Positions 1 through 7,078 of a stretch of DNA of 18,420 nt are shown here, piece by piece. The first letter of the stretch is position 1; each line of letters opens with the position of its first letter. Under the pieces are notes generated by a model. The model saw only the letters and a list, made by a program, of their open reading frames with translations. It was not told the origin of the DNA and did no database searches. The position numbers and the translations under genes were made by a program. The DNA comes from Candidatus Brocadiaceae bacterium (GTDB taxonomy: Bacteria > Planctomycetota > Brocadiia > SM23-32): positions 1 to 18,420 of the forward strand of contig JAUWZH010000014.1 in NCBI GenBank assembly GCA_030615435.1, in the 5' to 3' direction.

Positions 1-931
1 AACCGGCGTTCTGCGCCGCGCTTGCCTGGGGCGGGGGCTCCCACGGCGCAGGAAGGGGTTGGTGAGGCCGCTTACGACCCCTCAGGAACATGACGAGCCC
101 CAAGAGGACGAGCGGCACGCACATCGTCTGCGCGGCGCTCAGCCCCCAGAGCAGCGGCGGCGTCACCCTGTAGACCTCGTTTACGAAACGCGCCAGACCG
201 TAGAAAACGAGGTACAGCCAGCCGATCTCTCCGTCCCGCCAGCGCCGCCTGAGCCAGAGGCTCAGCAGGAAGAAGATGACGAGGTTGTAGCCGACCGCAT
301 AGAGCTGGGTGGGATGAACGGGGACGGCCCTCTCGGCGGCCTTCCCCACCAAGGCTGGGACTTGCTGCAGTTGATGTAGAAAAGCGGGACTGCCCACGAT
401 GTGCTGGCCCCCGACATCGAGAAGGGGGTTCTCCACGTTGCCGGGTTCGAGCACCCTGGGGAACGCAATCCCCACCCACGAGCTGGTGGTGCGCCCAAAG
501 CAGCAGCCGTTCAGAAAACATCCGACCCGCCCCAGCGCATGCCCGAGGGGGACGACGCTGGCCATCACGTCGAACGTGCGGCGCACAGGCAGGCCTTTCC
601 TGTACAACACGATCAGCACTGCAAGCACGCCCCCCAGCACTCCGCCGTAGAAAACGAGCCCGCCCTCGTCGAGGCGGATTATTTTGATCGGATTGGCCCG
701 AAAGAAGGGCCAATCGTAGAGAACATACAGACTCCTCGCCCCCACGATGCCCCCGATGAGCGCTGCAATGATCCCGTCGAAGATGTCGTCCGGCGCGATG
801 CCCATCCGCCGCCCCCGACGCCGCGCGACATACAGCGAGAGCAGGAACCCGCATACGATCATGAAACCATAGGATGCGACTCTGAAACTGCCGCCCCACG
901 GCAACGGTATCCTGAGAAGATATGGGTGCAT
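1..931 (-). CDS. lgt: Prolipoprotein diacylglyceryl transferase, 3' end cut by window edge
   Basis: Inner-membrane enzyme that transfers diacylglycerol from phosphatidylglycerol to the lipobox Cys of prolipoproteins, the first step of lipoprotein maturation. From the ATG at 931 one frame stays open for 310 codons to the window edge, so the stop lies outside. Visible motifs: SYGFMI (20-25) at the start of a membrane segment, GLVFYGG (91-97), GRVGCFLNG (134-142), HPTQLY (206-211) and YGLARFVNE (244-252), whose Y and R match E. coli Y235 and R239. Several hydrophobic helices alternate with Arg-rich loops. The position of E. coli His103 is Tyr95 here; I recall F-Y-G-G forms from other phyla, so it is probably lineage variation. 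The loop between the Asn/Gly motif and HPTQLY is long, and the tail after residue 284 is Pro/Ala-rich. It lies 86 bases after panC. No strong Shine-Dalgarno is visible. The family assignment is firm. Confidence 0.93.
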   Translation of the reverse strand, partial: MHPYLLRIPLPWGGSFRVASYGFMIVCGFLLSLYVARRRGRRMGIAPDDIFDGIIAALIGGIVGARSLYVLYDWPFFRANPIKIIRLDEGGLVFYGGVLGGVLAVLIVLYRKGLPVRRTFDVMASVVPLGHALGRVGCFLNGCCFGRTTSSWVGIAFPRVLEPGNVENPLLDVGGQHIVGSPAFLHQLQQVPALVGKAAERAVPVHPTQLYAVGYNLVIFFLLSLWLRRRWRDGEIGWLYLVFYGLARFVNEVYRVTPPLLWGLSAAQTMCVPLVLLGLVMFLRGRKRPHQPLPAPWEPPPQASAAQNAG

Positions 932-978
932 GTGCGGAGTATGCCCTTGCTTGGATCCGACAATCGCTCTGAGCGAAA

Positions 979-997
979 GGGCCGGCAAGCCCGGCCC
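979..997 (-). other. Hairpin in the panC-lgt gap
   Basis: The transcript can form a perfect 7-bp stem GGGCCGG / CCGGCCC with a 5-base loop, followed by CCCTTTCGCTC. The stem is very GC-rich but the downstream T-tract is only three bases. It could be a weak terminator or an mRNA-stabilising hairpin between panC and lgt. A functional claim is not supported. Confidence 0.3.
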
Positions 998-1017
998 GCA
1001 AGCCCGTGCCGCCCCGC

Positions 1018-1899
1018 CTACGAATCCCGGCCCAGGAAGATGTCCGGGCACTCGCCGAAGGGCATGTTATCTATGAGCCGGACCTCCCCCAGGCAGACGG
1101 CGAGGGCCCCTACCGAATCCTCGCCAACCTGCCGGACCGGCTGGAGGGTGTCGGGGTCCACGATCTCGACGTACTGTGCCCTGGCCGCGGGAAAACCGGC
1201 AACGACCTCCCGCATCTTTCCAAGGAGGCGTTCCGAGGACCTCTCTCCTTTCCGGAACAGCCTCCTCGCAGCAGCGAGCGCTTCGTAGAGGCACACCGCC
1301 TGGCGACGCTGCTCTGCGGTGAGATACTCGTTTCGGGAACTCATCGCCAGCCCGTCCTTCTCCCGCACCGTCGGCATCACGCGGACCTCGACGGGCACGT
1401 TCAGGTCCTCAGCCATGCGGCGGATGAGGACGGACTGCTGGAAATCCTTCCGGCCGAAGTACGCCCTCTGCGCCGGGGCGACCTGGAAGAGCTTCATCAC
1501 GACGGTCAGAACGCCCCGGAAATGCCCCGGCCGGAACGCTCCGCAAAGCCTCTCGGGGAGGCCCTCCTGGACTACGTACGTGCAGAAGCCGGGCGGGTAC
1601 ATGGTCTGCTCCGCAGGGCAGAAGACCAGGTCCGCCCCGGCTTCCCCCAGCACCCGGCAATCCTCCTCAAGCCTCCGCGGGTAGCGCTCCAGGTCCTCCC
1701 CGGGCGAGAACTGCGTGGGGTTGAGGAAGATGCTGACCACGGTGCGCTCGCACTCGGCCACCGATGCACGCACGAGGCTCAGGTGTCCCTCGTGCAGGGC
1801 GCCCATCGTCGGCACGAGGCCGACGGACCCTCCGCCGCGCTGCCAGCAACGGACAACACGGCTGACCTCATCGGGGGATTGCTCGCACCTGATCGACAT
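1018..1899 (-). CDS. panC: Pantothenate synthetase (pantoate--beta-alanine ligase)
   Basis: ATP-dependent cytosolic ligase that joins pantoate and beta-alanine through a pantoyl-adenylate, the last step of pantothenate (coenzyme A precursor) synthesis. Length is 293 residues, typical for the family. Seen motifs: PTMGALHEGH (30-39) with the HIGH-like nucleotide-binding signature, NPTQF (60-64), GAFRPGHFRGV (120-130), FGRKDFQQ (148-155), and REKDGLAMSSRN (179-190) carrying the KMSKS-like segment. All expected catalytic motifs are present. The ATG at 1899 is preceded by GGAGGAG at 1903-1909. The gap to the upstream RACo-like gene is 20 bases, which suggests co-transcription and possibly translational coupling. 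panB and panD are not in the window. Confidence 0.97.
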   Translation of the reverse strand: MSIRCEQSPDEVSRVVRCWQRGGGSVGLVPTMGALHEGHLSLVRASVAECERTVVSIFLNPTQFSPGEDLERYPRRLEEDCRVLGEAGADLVFCPAEQTMYPPGFCTYVVQEGLPERLCGAFRPGHFRGVLTVVMKLFQVAPAQRAYFGRKDFQQSVLIRRMAEDLNVPVEVRVMPTVREKDGLAMSSRNEYLTAEQRRQAVCLYEALAAARRLFRKGERSSERLLGKMREVVAGFPAARAQYVEIVDPDTLQPVRQVGEDSVGALAVCLGEVRLIDNMPFGECPDIFLGRDS

Positions 1900-1919
1900 G
1901 AACTCCTCCCCGGCGTGTC

Positions 1920-3773
1920 TCAGGGATCCTGAGGGAACATCATCGCCTCAGTGAAGTGCGCCAGAAAATCCGGGCGGTTTGCCAGCTCGACGTATTCGGT
2001 TCGCTCGCCTATCGTTTCGGCTTCCTCGCGGCACTGGCGGCTGCCCAGCGCCATTATGGCCCCCACGGATGCGGCGTTTCCGATGAACTCGATCCGCCCC
2101 ACCGGGATTCCCGGCAGCAGGCCGATTCTCTTCGCGCTGGAACGGCGGATGAAGTTGCCAAACCCCCCGGCAAGCAGGACGTGCGGGATACGGTCCGGCT
2201 CGAGTCCGAATTCGCCGCTCACCACCTGGATGCCCGCAGCTATGGCGGCCTTGGCAAGCTGAAGCTCGCGCACGTCGCGCTGAGTAAGGACGATGGCTTC
2301 TGCGAGCTCGCTTGCCCGTGCGTCCACCAGGACCACGGCGGGCTGCCCGTCCAGAGAGACAACGGCCTGCCTGAGAGTCCCTGGGATATCTCCGCCGAGG
2401 GCGTCAGCACTCACAATGCGTCCGCTACCATCAATGAGTCCGGCGCTCAGAAGCCCTGCCACCGCGTCGAGGAGGCCGCTGCCGCAAAGGCCGCGGGCCC
2501 TTCCTCCGCCGATGACGCTCACCTCTATCCCCTCATTGACGACCACCTTGCTGATGGCGCCCTCGGCGGCCCTCATGCCGTAACGAATCCGAGCTCCCTC
2601 GAAGGCCGGCCCGGCCGCGCAGGAACAGGCGATTAGCCTGTCCCGGTTGCCAATGACGATTTCGCCGTTAGTCCCGATGTCAATGGCCAGTCGAACCTCT
2701 TCGCCGTGCATCATTCCGGAGGCCAGAATGACGCCGACGGTGTCGCTGCCGACGAACCCGGCAATGTTCGGCAGAACGTGCAGGTTGGCGTTGTGGTTGA
2801 TCTCCAGCCCGACACTCGCCGCCACCACGTCGAGGGCCCCCCCAAAGGCCGACACGTAGGGCGCACGGGCTATGTGGGACGGATCTATGCCCAGGAGCAG
2901 GTGCGCCATGGTCGTGTTGCCGACTGCGGTGGCTTCGTAGACGCGGTCCAGGCTCACCCCGGCACTCTCCGTGAGTTCCACGACGATGTCGTTCAGGCAC
3001 CCTGTGATGCACCGGTGCAGCTCATCGAGACCGTCGTGGTGAGCCGTGCCGTAGCTTATCCGGCTCACCACATCCTCGCCGAAGCCGACCTGCGGGTTCG
3101 TGCGGCTGGCGACGGCGTCGCGTTCACCGGTGGCCAGGTTCACGAGCGTGCCGACCACTGTGGTGGTGCCCACGTCGAAAGCCACCCCCCAGAGGGAATC
3201 GGCGGTGTCGCCCTTCTCCAGGCACACGACCTCGTCGCCGAGCAGGACGGCGGTCACCTTGAAAGCCTCCTGCCTCAGAAAGCTGGGAAGTTGGCGCACC
3301 AGCCCCAACCCGATCCTCGGCTCGTCCGTTTCCTCGGCCAACGCCTCTGTCAACCGACTCGCGTCACTGCGCAGGTCCTCGACGCTCGGAGGGTCCAGTT
3401 GCACGAAGCGCTTGCGCACGTTCGGCCGCAAGGCGAATTCCCGCCCTTTCCCCTCAGCGAGCACCACCTGCTCGGAGAACCGCGTCGCCTCGGGCACCGA
3501 GACCACCATGTCGCGGTCCACGGTGAGCTGACAGGCCAACCTGAGTCCATCTTCGATCTGCTGCTTGTTCAGGTGGCGCCTCTCGGCCTCGGTGGGGGCA
3601 GACGCGAAGCCCTCGATCTCCACCCTGCACTTCCCACACGTTCCCTCTCCCCCACACGGGGCATTGATAAAGATCCCAGCCCGGGCGGCCGCATCGAGGA
3701 GCTTCGTGCCGCTCAGGACCGAAACGCTGCGCCCCTCCGGCTGGAACGTAACGCGAAACCTTTCGGGAGACAT
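1920..3773 (-). CDS. RACo-type corrinoid activation protein (2Fe-2S ferredoxin + ASKHA/DUF4445)
   Basis: 617 residues, close to characterised RACo proteins, which reductively reactivate Co(II) corrinoid proteins in an ATP-dependent reaction. The N-terminal domain is a plant-type 2Fe-2S ferredoxin with ligands C40, C46, C49 (CGGEGTCGKC) and C81 (LACQ). A linker follows (about 95-190), then an ASKHA-type ATPase fold: FDVGTTT (199-205), VGNTTMAHLLLG (284-295), AIDIGTNGE (363-371) and LLAGGFGNF near the C-terminus. No signal peptide or membrane segment is visible, so it should be cytosolic. The ATG at 3773 has GAGGG six bases upstream. It lies 89 bases after fusA and 20 bases before panC. No corrinoid methyltransferase or corrinoid protein gene is nearby, so the partner is unknown. 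Such proteins also serve methionine synthases lacking their own reactivation domain, which is one possibility here. Family is confident; substrate is not. Confidence 0.88.
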   Translation of the reverse strand: MSPERFRVTFQPEGRSVSVLSGTKLLDAAARAGIFINAPCGGEGTCGKCRVEIEGFASAPTEAERRHLNKQQIEDGLRLACQLTVDRDMVVSVPEATRFSEQVVLAEGKGREFALRPNVRKRFVQLDPPSVEDLRSDASRLTEALAEETDEPRIGLGLVRQLPSFLRQEAFKVTAVLLGDEVVCLEKGDTADSLWGVAFDVGTTTVVGTLVNLATGERDAVASRTNPQVGFGEDVVSRISYGTAHHDGLDELHRCITGCLNDIVVELTESAGVSLDRVYEATAVGNTTMAHLLLGIDPSHIARAPYVSAFGGALDVVAASVGLEINHNANLHVLPNIAGFVGSDTVGVILASGMMHGEEVRLAIDIGTNGEIVIGNRDRLIACSCAAGPAFEGARIRYGMRAAEGAISKVVVNEGIEVSVIGGGRARGLCGSGLLDAVAGLLSAGLIDGSGRIVSADALGGDIPGTLRQAVVSLDGQPAVVLVDARASELAEAIVLTQRDVRELQLAKAAIAAGIQVVSGEFGLEPDRIPHVLLAGGFGNFIRRSSAKRIGLLPGIPVGRIEFIGNAASVGAIMALGSRQCREEAETIGERTEYVELANRPDFLAHFTEAMMFPQDP

Positions 3774-3849
3774 CCCTGACCCTCAGTGCTGGCGGGAAGG
3801 AAAAGACATGCGGAAAACGGGAGACCTCTATTGAGGGCTGGCGAACGAT

Positions 3850-3879
3850 AGGGTACAGGGCGCTACAGGGCGAAGTCAA
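3850..3879 (-). promoter_or_regulatory. Possible promoter for the RACo-panC-lgt group
   Basis: On the minus strand a TTGACT box (3874-3879, five of six to the -35 consensus) is followed after 18 bases by TACCCT (3850-3855, only three of six to the -10 consensus). It sits at the end of fusA, about 75-80 bases before the RACo-like start, a sensible position for an independent promoter. The weak -10 makes this speculative. Confidence 0.2.
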
Positions 3880-5944
3880 GGGCGTCCGGGGGGGCCGGCC
3901 GATACTCCAGGGGCTCGATGCTGTGTGTGCCGCGCCCCTGGGTGATCGAGCGAAGCTTGCTGGCGAAACCGAACAGCTCGGCCAGCGGGGCCGAGGCGCG
4001 AATCACCCGCAGTTGGTGCCTCGTCCGGGCTTCGCTGATCTTTCCCCGGCAGGTGGTGATATGGGTTATGACGTCCCCCAGGTAGGGCTCGGGGACCACG
4101 ATCTCCAACTGCATCACCGGTTCGAGCAGTTCGGCCTCCCCGCTGTCCAGACCCTTGCGCAGGGCGCCGGCCGCGGCCGCCTCGAACGCCAGTTCGGTGG
4201 AATCCACCGGGTGCGTCTCAGCGTCCAGGAGAATGGCCCTGATGTTGATGAGGGGGAACCCGTAGAGGGGACCGGATGCTCCCCCCTTGAGCGACCTCTC
4301 GACGGCCCGCACGAAGTGGGAGGGGAACCGGTCGCGGGGAACCCGGTTCTCGAACTCAATGCCCTGGGCGGTCCGGTCTGGCTCGAAGCGCAGCCGCACC
4401 CGGGCGAACTGCCCCCGGCCCTCCGCTTCCCGGTCGAAGGTCTCCTGCACGGTGACCGCCGACCGGATGCTTTCTCTGTAGGAGACGCGAGGCTCTCCGA
4501 CATTCGCAACCACATTGAACTCCCGCAGCAGCCTGTCGCGGATGATCTCCAGGTGCAGCTCGCCCATGCCGCTGACCAGAAGCTGCCCGGTCTGCTGAGA
4601 GACCGCGGCCTGGAAGGTGGGGTCTTCCCTGGCCAGGGCCTGGAGGGCCGAGTCGAGCTTCTTCCTGTCGCTCTGGGTTTTCGGTTCTATGGCCATGGAG
4701 ATGACGGTGTTCGGGAATTGCATTGTCTCGAAAACCACCGGGTGCCTCTTCTCGCAGAGCGTGTCGCCGGTGACCGAGACCTTCAGCCCCGCCGTCGCCA
4801 CGATCGAGCCGGGGGGCGCCTCCTCGATCTGCTCGCGCTCGTCCGCGTGGATGCGGTAGAGCTGAGTGACGTGTTCCATCTTGTCCTGGTTGGCGTTGTA
4901 GACGCGCGAGCGGGCGCGCAGGGTGCCGCTGTAGACCCTGAGAAAGAACAAGTCCCCGTGCCGCTCGCTTTGAATCTTGAACACCAGGGCCCCGAACGGT
5001 TCGTCCGCGCGGGGGTGGCGCTCGACCTTCCGCTTCGTCGCCGGGTCGGTCCCGACGGCGGGAGGCACTTCCAGGGGAGAGGGCAGATAGTCGCAGACGG
5101 CGTCGAGCAGTTGCTGCACGCCGCGGTTGCGCAGGGCGGCCCCGCAGAGCACCGGGTGGAGCTTTCCGGCGATGCAGGCCTCGCGCACGCCGCGCCGTAT
5201 CTCCTCCTCGCTCAGGGGTTCGTCCTCCAGGTATTTCTCCGCTGCCCAGTCAACTTCTTCCGCCACGGCCTCGATGAGGCGCTCGCGCCACCTCTCGACC
5301 TCTTCACGGTAGCGCTCCGGCACCTCTTGCACGCGGTAGGTGGCCCCCAGGGTCTCTTCTTCGAACAGGAACGCCTGCCGGTCAATCAGATCTATGACGC
5401 CGACGAACTCAGATTCGCGCCCGATGGGCAACTGAACCGGGACGGCGTTGGCGGCGAGGCGCTCGCGCATCTGCCCCACCACCCGCAGCATGTCGCTGGC
5501 AACGCGGTCCAACTTGTTGACGAAGCAAATCCGTGGCACCCCGTAGCGCTCGGCCTGATGCCAGACGGTCTCGCTCTGGGCCTCCACGCCCCCGACACCA
5601 CAGAAGACCACCACGACGCCGTCCAGCACCCTCAGACACCTCTCCACCTCCGCCGTGAAGTCCACGTGGCCCGGGGTGTCAATGATGTTGATCTGGTGTC
5701 TGTCTCCGGGCCCGGAGCACTGTCGGTCGTGTCGGTCTCGCCAGAAGCAGCTCGTGGCGGCCGAGACGATGGTGATCCCCCGCTCCTGTTCCTGGGGTTT
5801 CCAATCCATCGCAGCGGTGCCATCATCCACGCTTCCCATCCGATGCAGGCGACCGGTGTAGTAGAGGATGCGTTCCGTGACGGTGGTCTTGCCGGCGTCT
5901 ATGTGCGCAGCGATGCCTATGTTGCGCAGCCGTTCCAGTTCCAT
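3863..5944 (-). CDS. fusA: Translation elongation factor G
   Basis: Ribosomal translocase GTPase, 693 residues, full length for EF-G. Motifs in order: AHIDAGKTT (13-21, P-loop), ERGITIVSAAT (54-64, switch I), DTPGHVDF (89-96, switch II with the catalytic His), FVNKLDR (G4 motif), GMGELHLEI in domain III, EGRGQFARV in domain IV, HPVDS (578-582) at the expected domain IV tip loop, and LRSITQGRGTHS in domain V. A charged insert (69-83) between switch I and switch II sits where E. coli EF-G also has extra residues. The domain V segment usually rich in Asn/Arg (DLNxRRG) reads HITTCRG here. The ATG at 5944 follows GGAGG with about 7 bases spacing. It is the last gene of the str cluster, but a terminator lies between it and rpsG, and no tuf follows. 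It does not resemble the divergent EF-G-II (AGHGKT-type) class. Confidence 0.95.
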   Translation of the reverse strand: MELERLRNIGIAAHIDAGKTTVTERILYYTGRLHRMGSVDDGTAAMDWKPQEQERGITIVSAATSCFWRDRHDRQCSGPGDRHQINIIDTPGHVDFTAEVERCLRVLDGVVVVFCGVGGVEAQSETVWHQAERYGVPRICFVNKLDRVASDMLRVVGQMRERLAANAVPVQLPIGRESEFVGVIDLIDRQAFLFEEETLGATYRVQEVPERYREEVERWRERLIEAVAEEVDWAAEKYLEDEPLSEEEIRRGVREACIAGKLHPVLCGAALRNRGVQQLLDAVCDYLPSPLEVPPAVGTDPATKRKVERHPRADEPFGALVFKIQSERHGDLFFLRVYSGTLRARSRVYNANQDKMEHVTQLYRIHADEREQIEEAPPGSIVATAGLKVSVTGDTLCEKRHPVVFETMQFPNTVISMAIEPKTQSDRKKLDSALQALAREDPTFQAAVSQQTGQLLVSGMGELHLEIIRDRLLREFNVVANVGEPRVSYRESIRSAVTVQETFDREAEGRGQFARVRLRFEPDRTAQGIEFENRVPRDRFPSHFVRAVERSLKGGASGPLYGFPLINIRAILLDAETHPVDSTELAFEAAAAGALRKGLDSGEAELLEPVMQLEIVVPEPYLGDVITHITTCRGKISEARTRHQLRVIRASAPLAELFGFASKLRSITQGRGTHSIEPLEYRPAPPDALDFAL

Positions 5945-6066
5945 CGGGGGGCCTCCGTCTCTACTGCGCCCGTTCTGCCTCGTGGAAATCCCATCGAGTC
6001 AGGCCCGGACGCCCTCGGTGTCGGCCTCACGCAAACGCGCGAAATGGCTCGCAAGCGGGTCGGCAC

Positions 6067-6113
6067 AAAAAGCCAGCGGGCAGCCCTCAGTGATGCCCGG
6101 GGCGGCCCGCTGG
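6067..6113 (-). terminator. Intrinsic terminator between rpsG and fusA
   Basis: The transcript has arms CCAGCGGGC (6105-6113) and GCCCGCTGG (6073-6081), a perfect 9-bp stem. It extends inward past one mismatch by GCCC/GGGC pairs, leaving a loop of about 13 bases. It is followed directly by CTTTTTG (U-tract 6067-6071). It begins about a dozen bases after the rpsG stop. Shape, position and U-tract fit a Rho-independent terminator that would end or attenuate the rpoB-rpsG transcript ahead of fusA. No clear fusA promoter is visible in 5945-6066, so it may be partial. Confidence 0.75.
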
Positions 6114-6125
6114 GAATCTACCTGC

Positions 6126-6602
6126 TCAGCGACGAGCGAAGTGGGAAAAATCGCGGTTGGCTTCGGCCATTCTGTGCGTGTTTTCCCGTCTCTGGCAAGC
6201 CCCACCCTGTCTGTGGTAAGCGTCGACGAGTTCTTCGGCGAGTCTCATGTGCATGGGGCGGGCCTTCTTGCTGCGCGCAGCCTCAAGAATCCAGCGAATG
6301 GCCAGAGAGGTCTGTCTCTTGCCGCCCACCTCTATAGGGACCTGGTAGGTCATGCCACCGATGCGGCGGGACTTGACCTCGATGACGGGCTTGACGTTTG
6401 CCAGGGCTTCCTCAAAGACCTCCAGGGCGTTCTTATCCTCCACACGCTCCTGGACGATGTCCATGGCTCCATAGAAGATGTGCTCGGCGATGCTTCTCTT
6501 GCCCCGCCTCAACAGGCACCCGATGAACTTGCTGACCAGCTTGCTATCGTAGACGGCATCGGGCTTCAGGAACCTTTCGGTGCTGCGGTACTTCAGGGCC
6601 AT
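6126..6602 (-). CDS. rpsG: 30S ribosomal protein S7
   Basis: 158-residue head protein of the 30S subunit that nucleates assembly of the 16S 3' domain and contacts E-site tRNA. The core motif KPVIEVKSRRIGGMTYQVP is intact, as are SLAIRWILEAAR and the C-terminal ENTHRMAEANRDFSHF. The start is the ATG at 6602: AAGGGGG at 6612-6618 sits nine bases upstream, whereas an in-frame TTG at 6611 would abut that Shine-Dalgarno. It follows rpsL by 37 bases and is itself followed by a strong hairpin terminator. The N-terminus begins MALKYRSTERFLKPD, slightly different from the common basic leader but ending in the usual DxVYxSKLV segment. Confidence 0.97.
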   Translation of the reverse strand: MALKYRSTERFLKPDAVYDSKLVSKFIGCLLRRGKRSIAEHIFYGAMDIVQERVEDKNALEVFEEALANVKPVIEVKSRRIGGMTYQVPIEVGGKRQTSLAIRWILEAARSKKARPMHMRLAEELVDAYHRQGGACQRRENTHRMAEANRDFSHFARR

Positions 6603-6611
6603 GCCGATCAA

Positions 6612-6618
6612 CCCCCTT
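6612..6618 (-). promoter_or_regulatory. Shine-Dalgarno of rpsG, decides the start
   Basis: AAGGGGG on the transcript lies nine bases before the ATG at 6602. It nearly abuts the alternative TTG at 6611, which excludes that codon as the start. Confidence 0.7.
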
Positions 6619-6639
6619 CCGGGTTGGCTGGAGGAGTCC

Positions 6640-7014
6640 TTAGCCTTTCGGGCTCTTTGAACCGTACTTGGAGCGGCTCCTGCGCCGGCCTTCCACCCCT
6701 ACGGTGTCGCGAGTGCCCCGCACGATGTGGTAGCGCACCCCGGGCAGGTCCCTGACCCGCCCGCCCCGCACCAGGACGATGTTGTGCTCCTGGAGGTTGT
6801 GTGACTCGCCGGGGATATAGGCCGTGACCTCCCGGCCGGTGCTAAGGCGCACTCTCGTCACCTTTCGCAGGGCCGAATTGGGCTTTTTCGGCGTGCGAGT
6901 CGTCACGTGAAGACACACGCCCCTTTTCTGCGGACTGCCACGCAGGTCGGGGGATTTCCCCTTCTTGCGCTTTTTCTTGCGGCCTTTTCTGACGAGTTGA
7001 TTGACGGTCGGCAC
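6640..7014 (-). CDS. rpsL: 30S ribosomal protein S12
   Basis: 124-residue decoding-centre protein. Translation starts at GTG (7012-7014), giving MPTVNQLVRKGR; AAGGAG lies about ten bases upstream. The basic N-terminal tail (KGRKKKRKKGK), the loop TPKKPNSALRK (41-51) and GGRVRDLPGVRYH (84-96) are all recognisable. Asp89, the usual site of beta-methylthiolation by RimO, is present. Lys43 is conserved, but position 88, normally Lys, is Arg (codon AGG at 6751-6753). The same change is a classical streptomycin-resistance mutation in E. coli (K87R, mature numbering) and Mycobacterium tuberculosis (K88R). The gene lies 64 bases after rpoC and 37 bases before rpsG, so it probably belongs to the same transcript. 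Confidence 0.98.
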   Translation of the reverse strand: MPTVNQLVRKGRKKKRKKGKSPDLRGSPQKRGVCLHVTTRTPKKPNSALRKVTRVRLSTGREVTAYIPGESHNLQEHNIVLVRGGRVRDLPGVRYHIVRGTRDTVGVEGRRRSRSKYGSKSPKG

Positions 7015-7078
7015 GGCTCAAGGACTCCTTCTTCGCTTTTGTCACTCTGAGACGCAAAGCCACAGCACGCGAAGTATT

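Noticed and set aside
72..1001. 309-residue minus-strand frame covering the lgt region
   Set aside because: It is a different frame from lgt. The lgt frame carries all family motifs and stays open to the edge; this one is Arg/Ala/Gly-rich with no family signature.
3800..3840. CCTC-AATA-GAGG hairpin after fusA as a terminator
   Set aside because: Four-base stem and a broken T-tract; too weak to call.
3923..6337. 804-residue plus-strand open frame opposite fusA and rpsG
   Set aside because: Antisense shadow created by high third-position GC; it spans two real genes and resembles no protein family.
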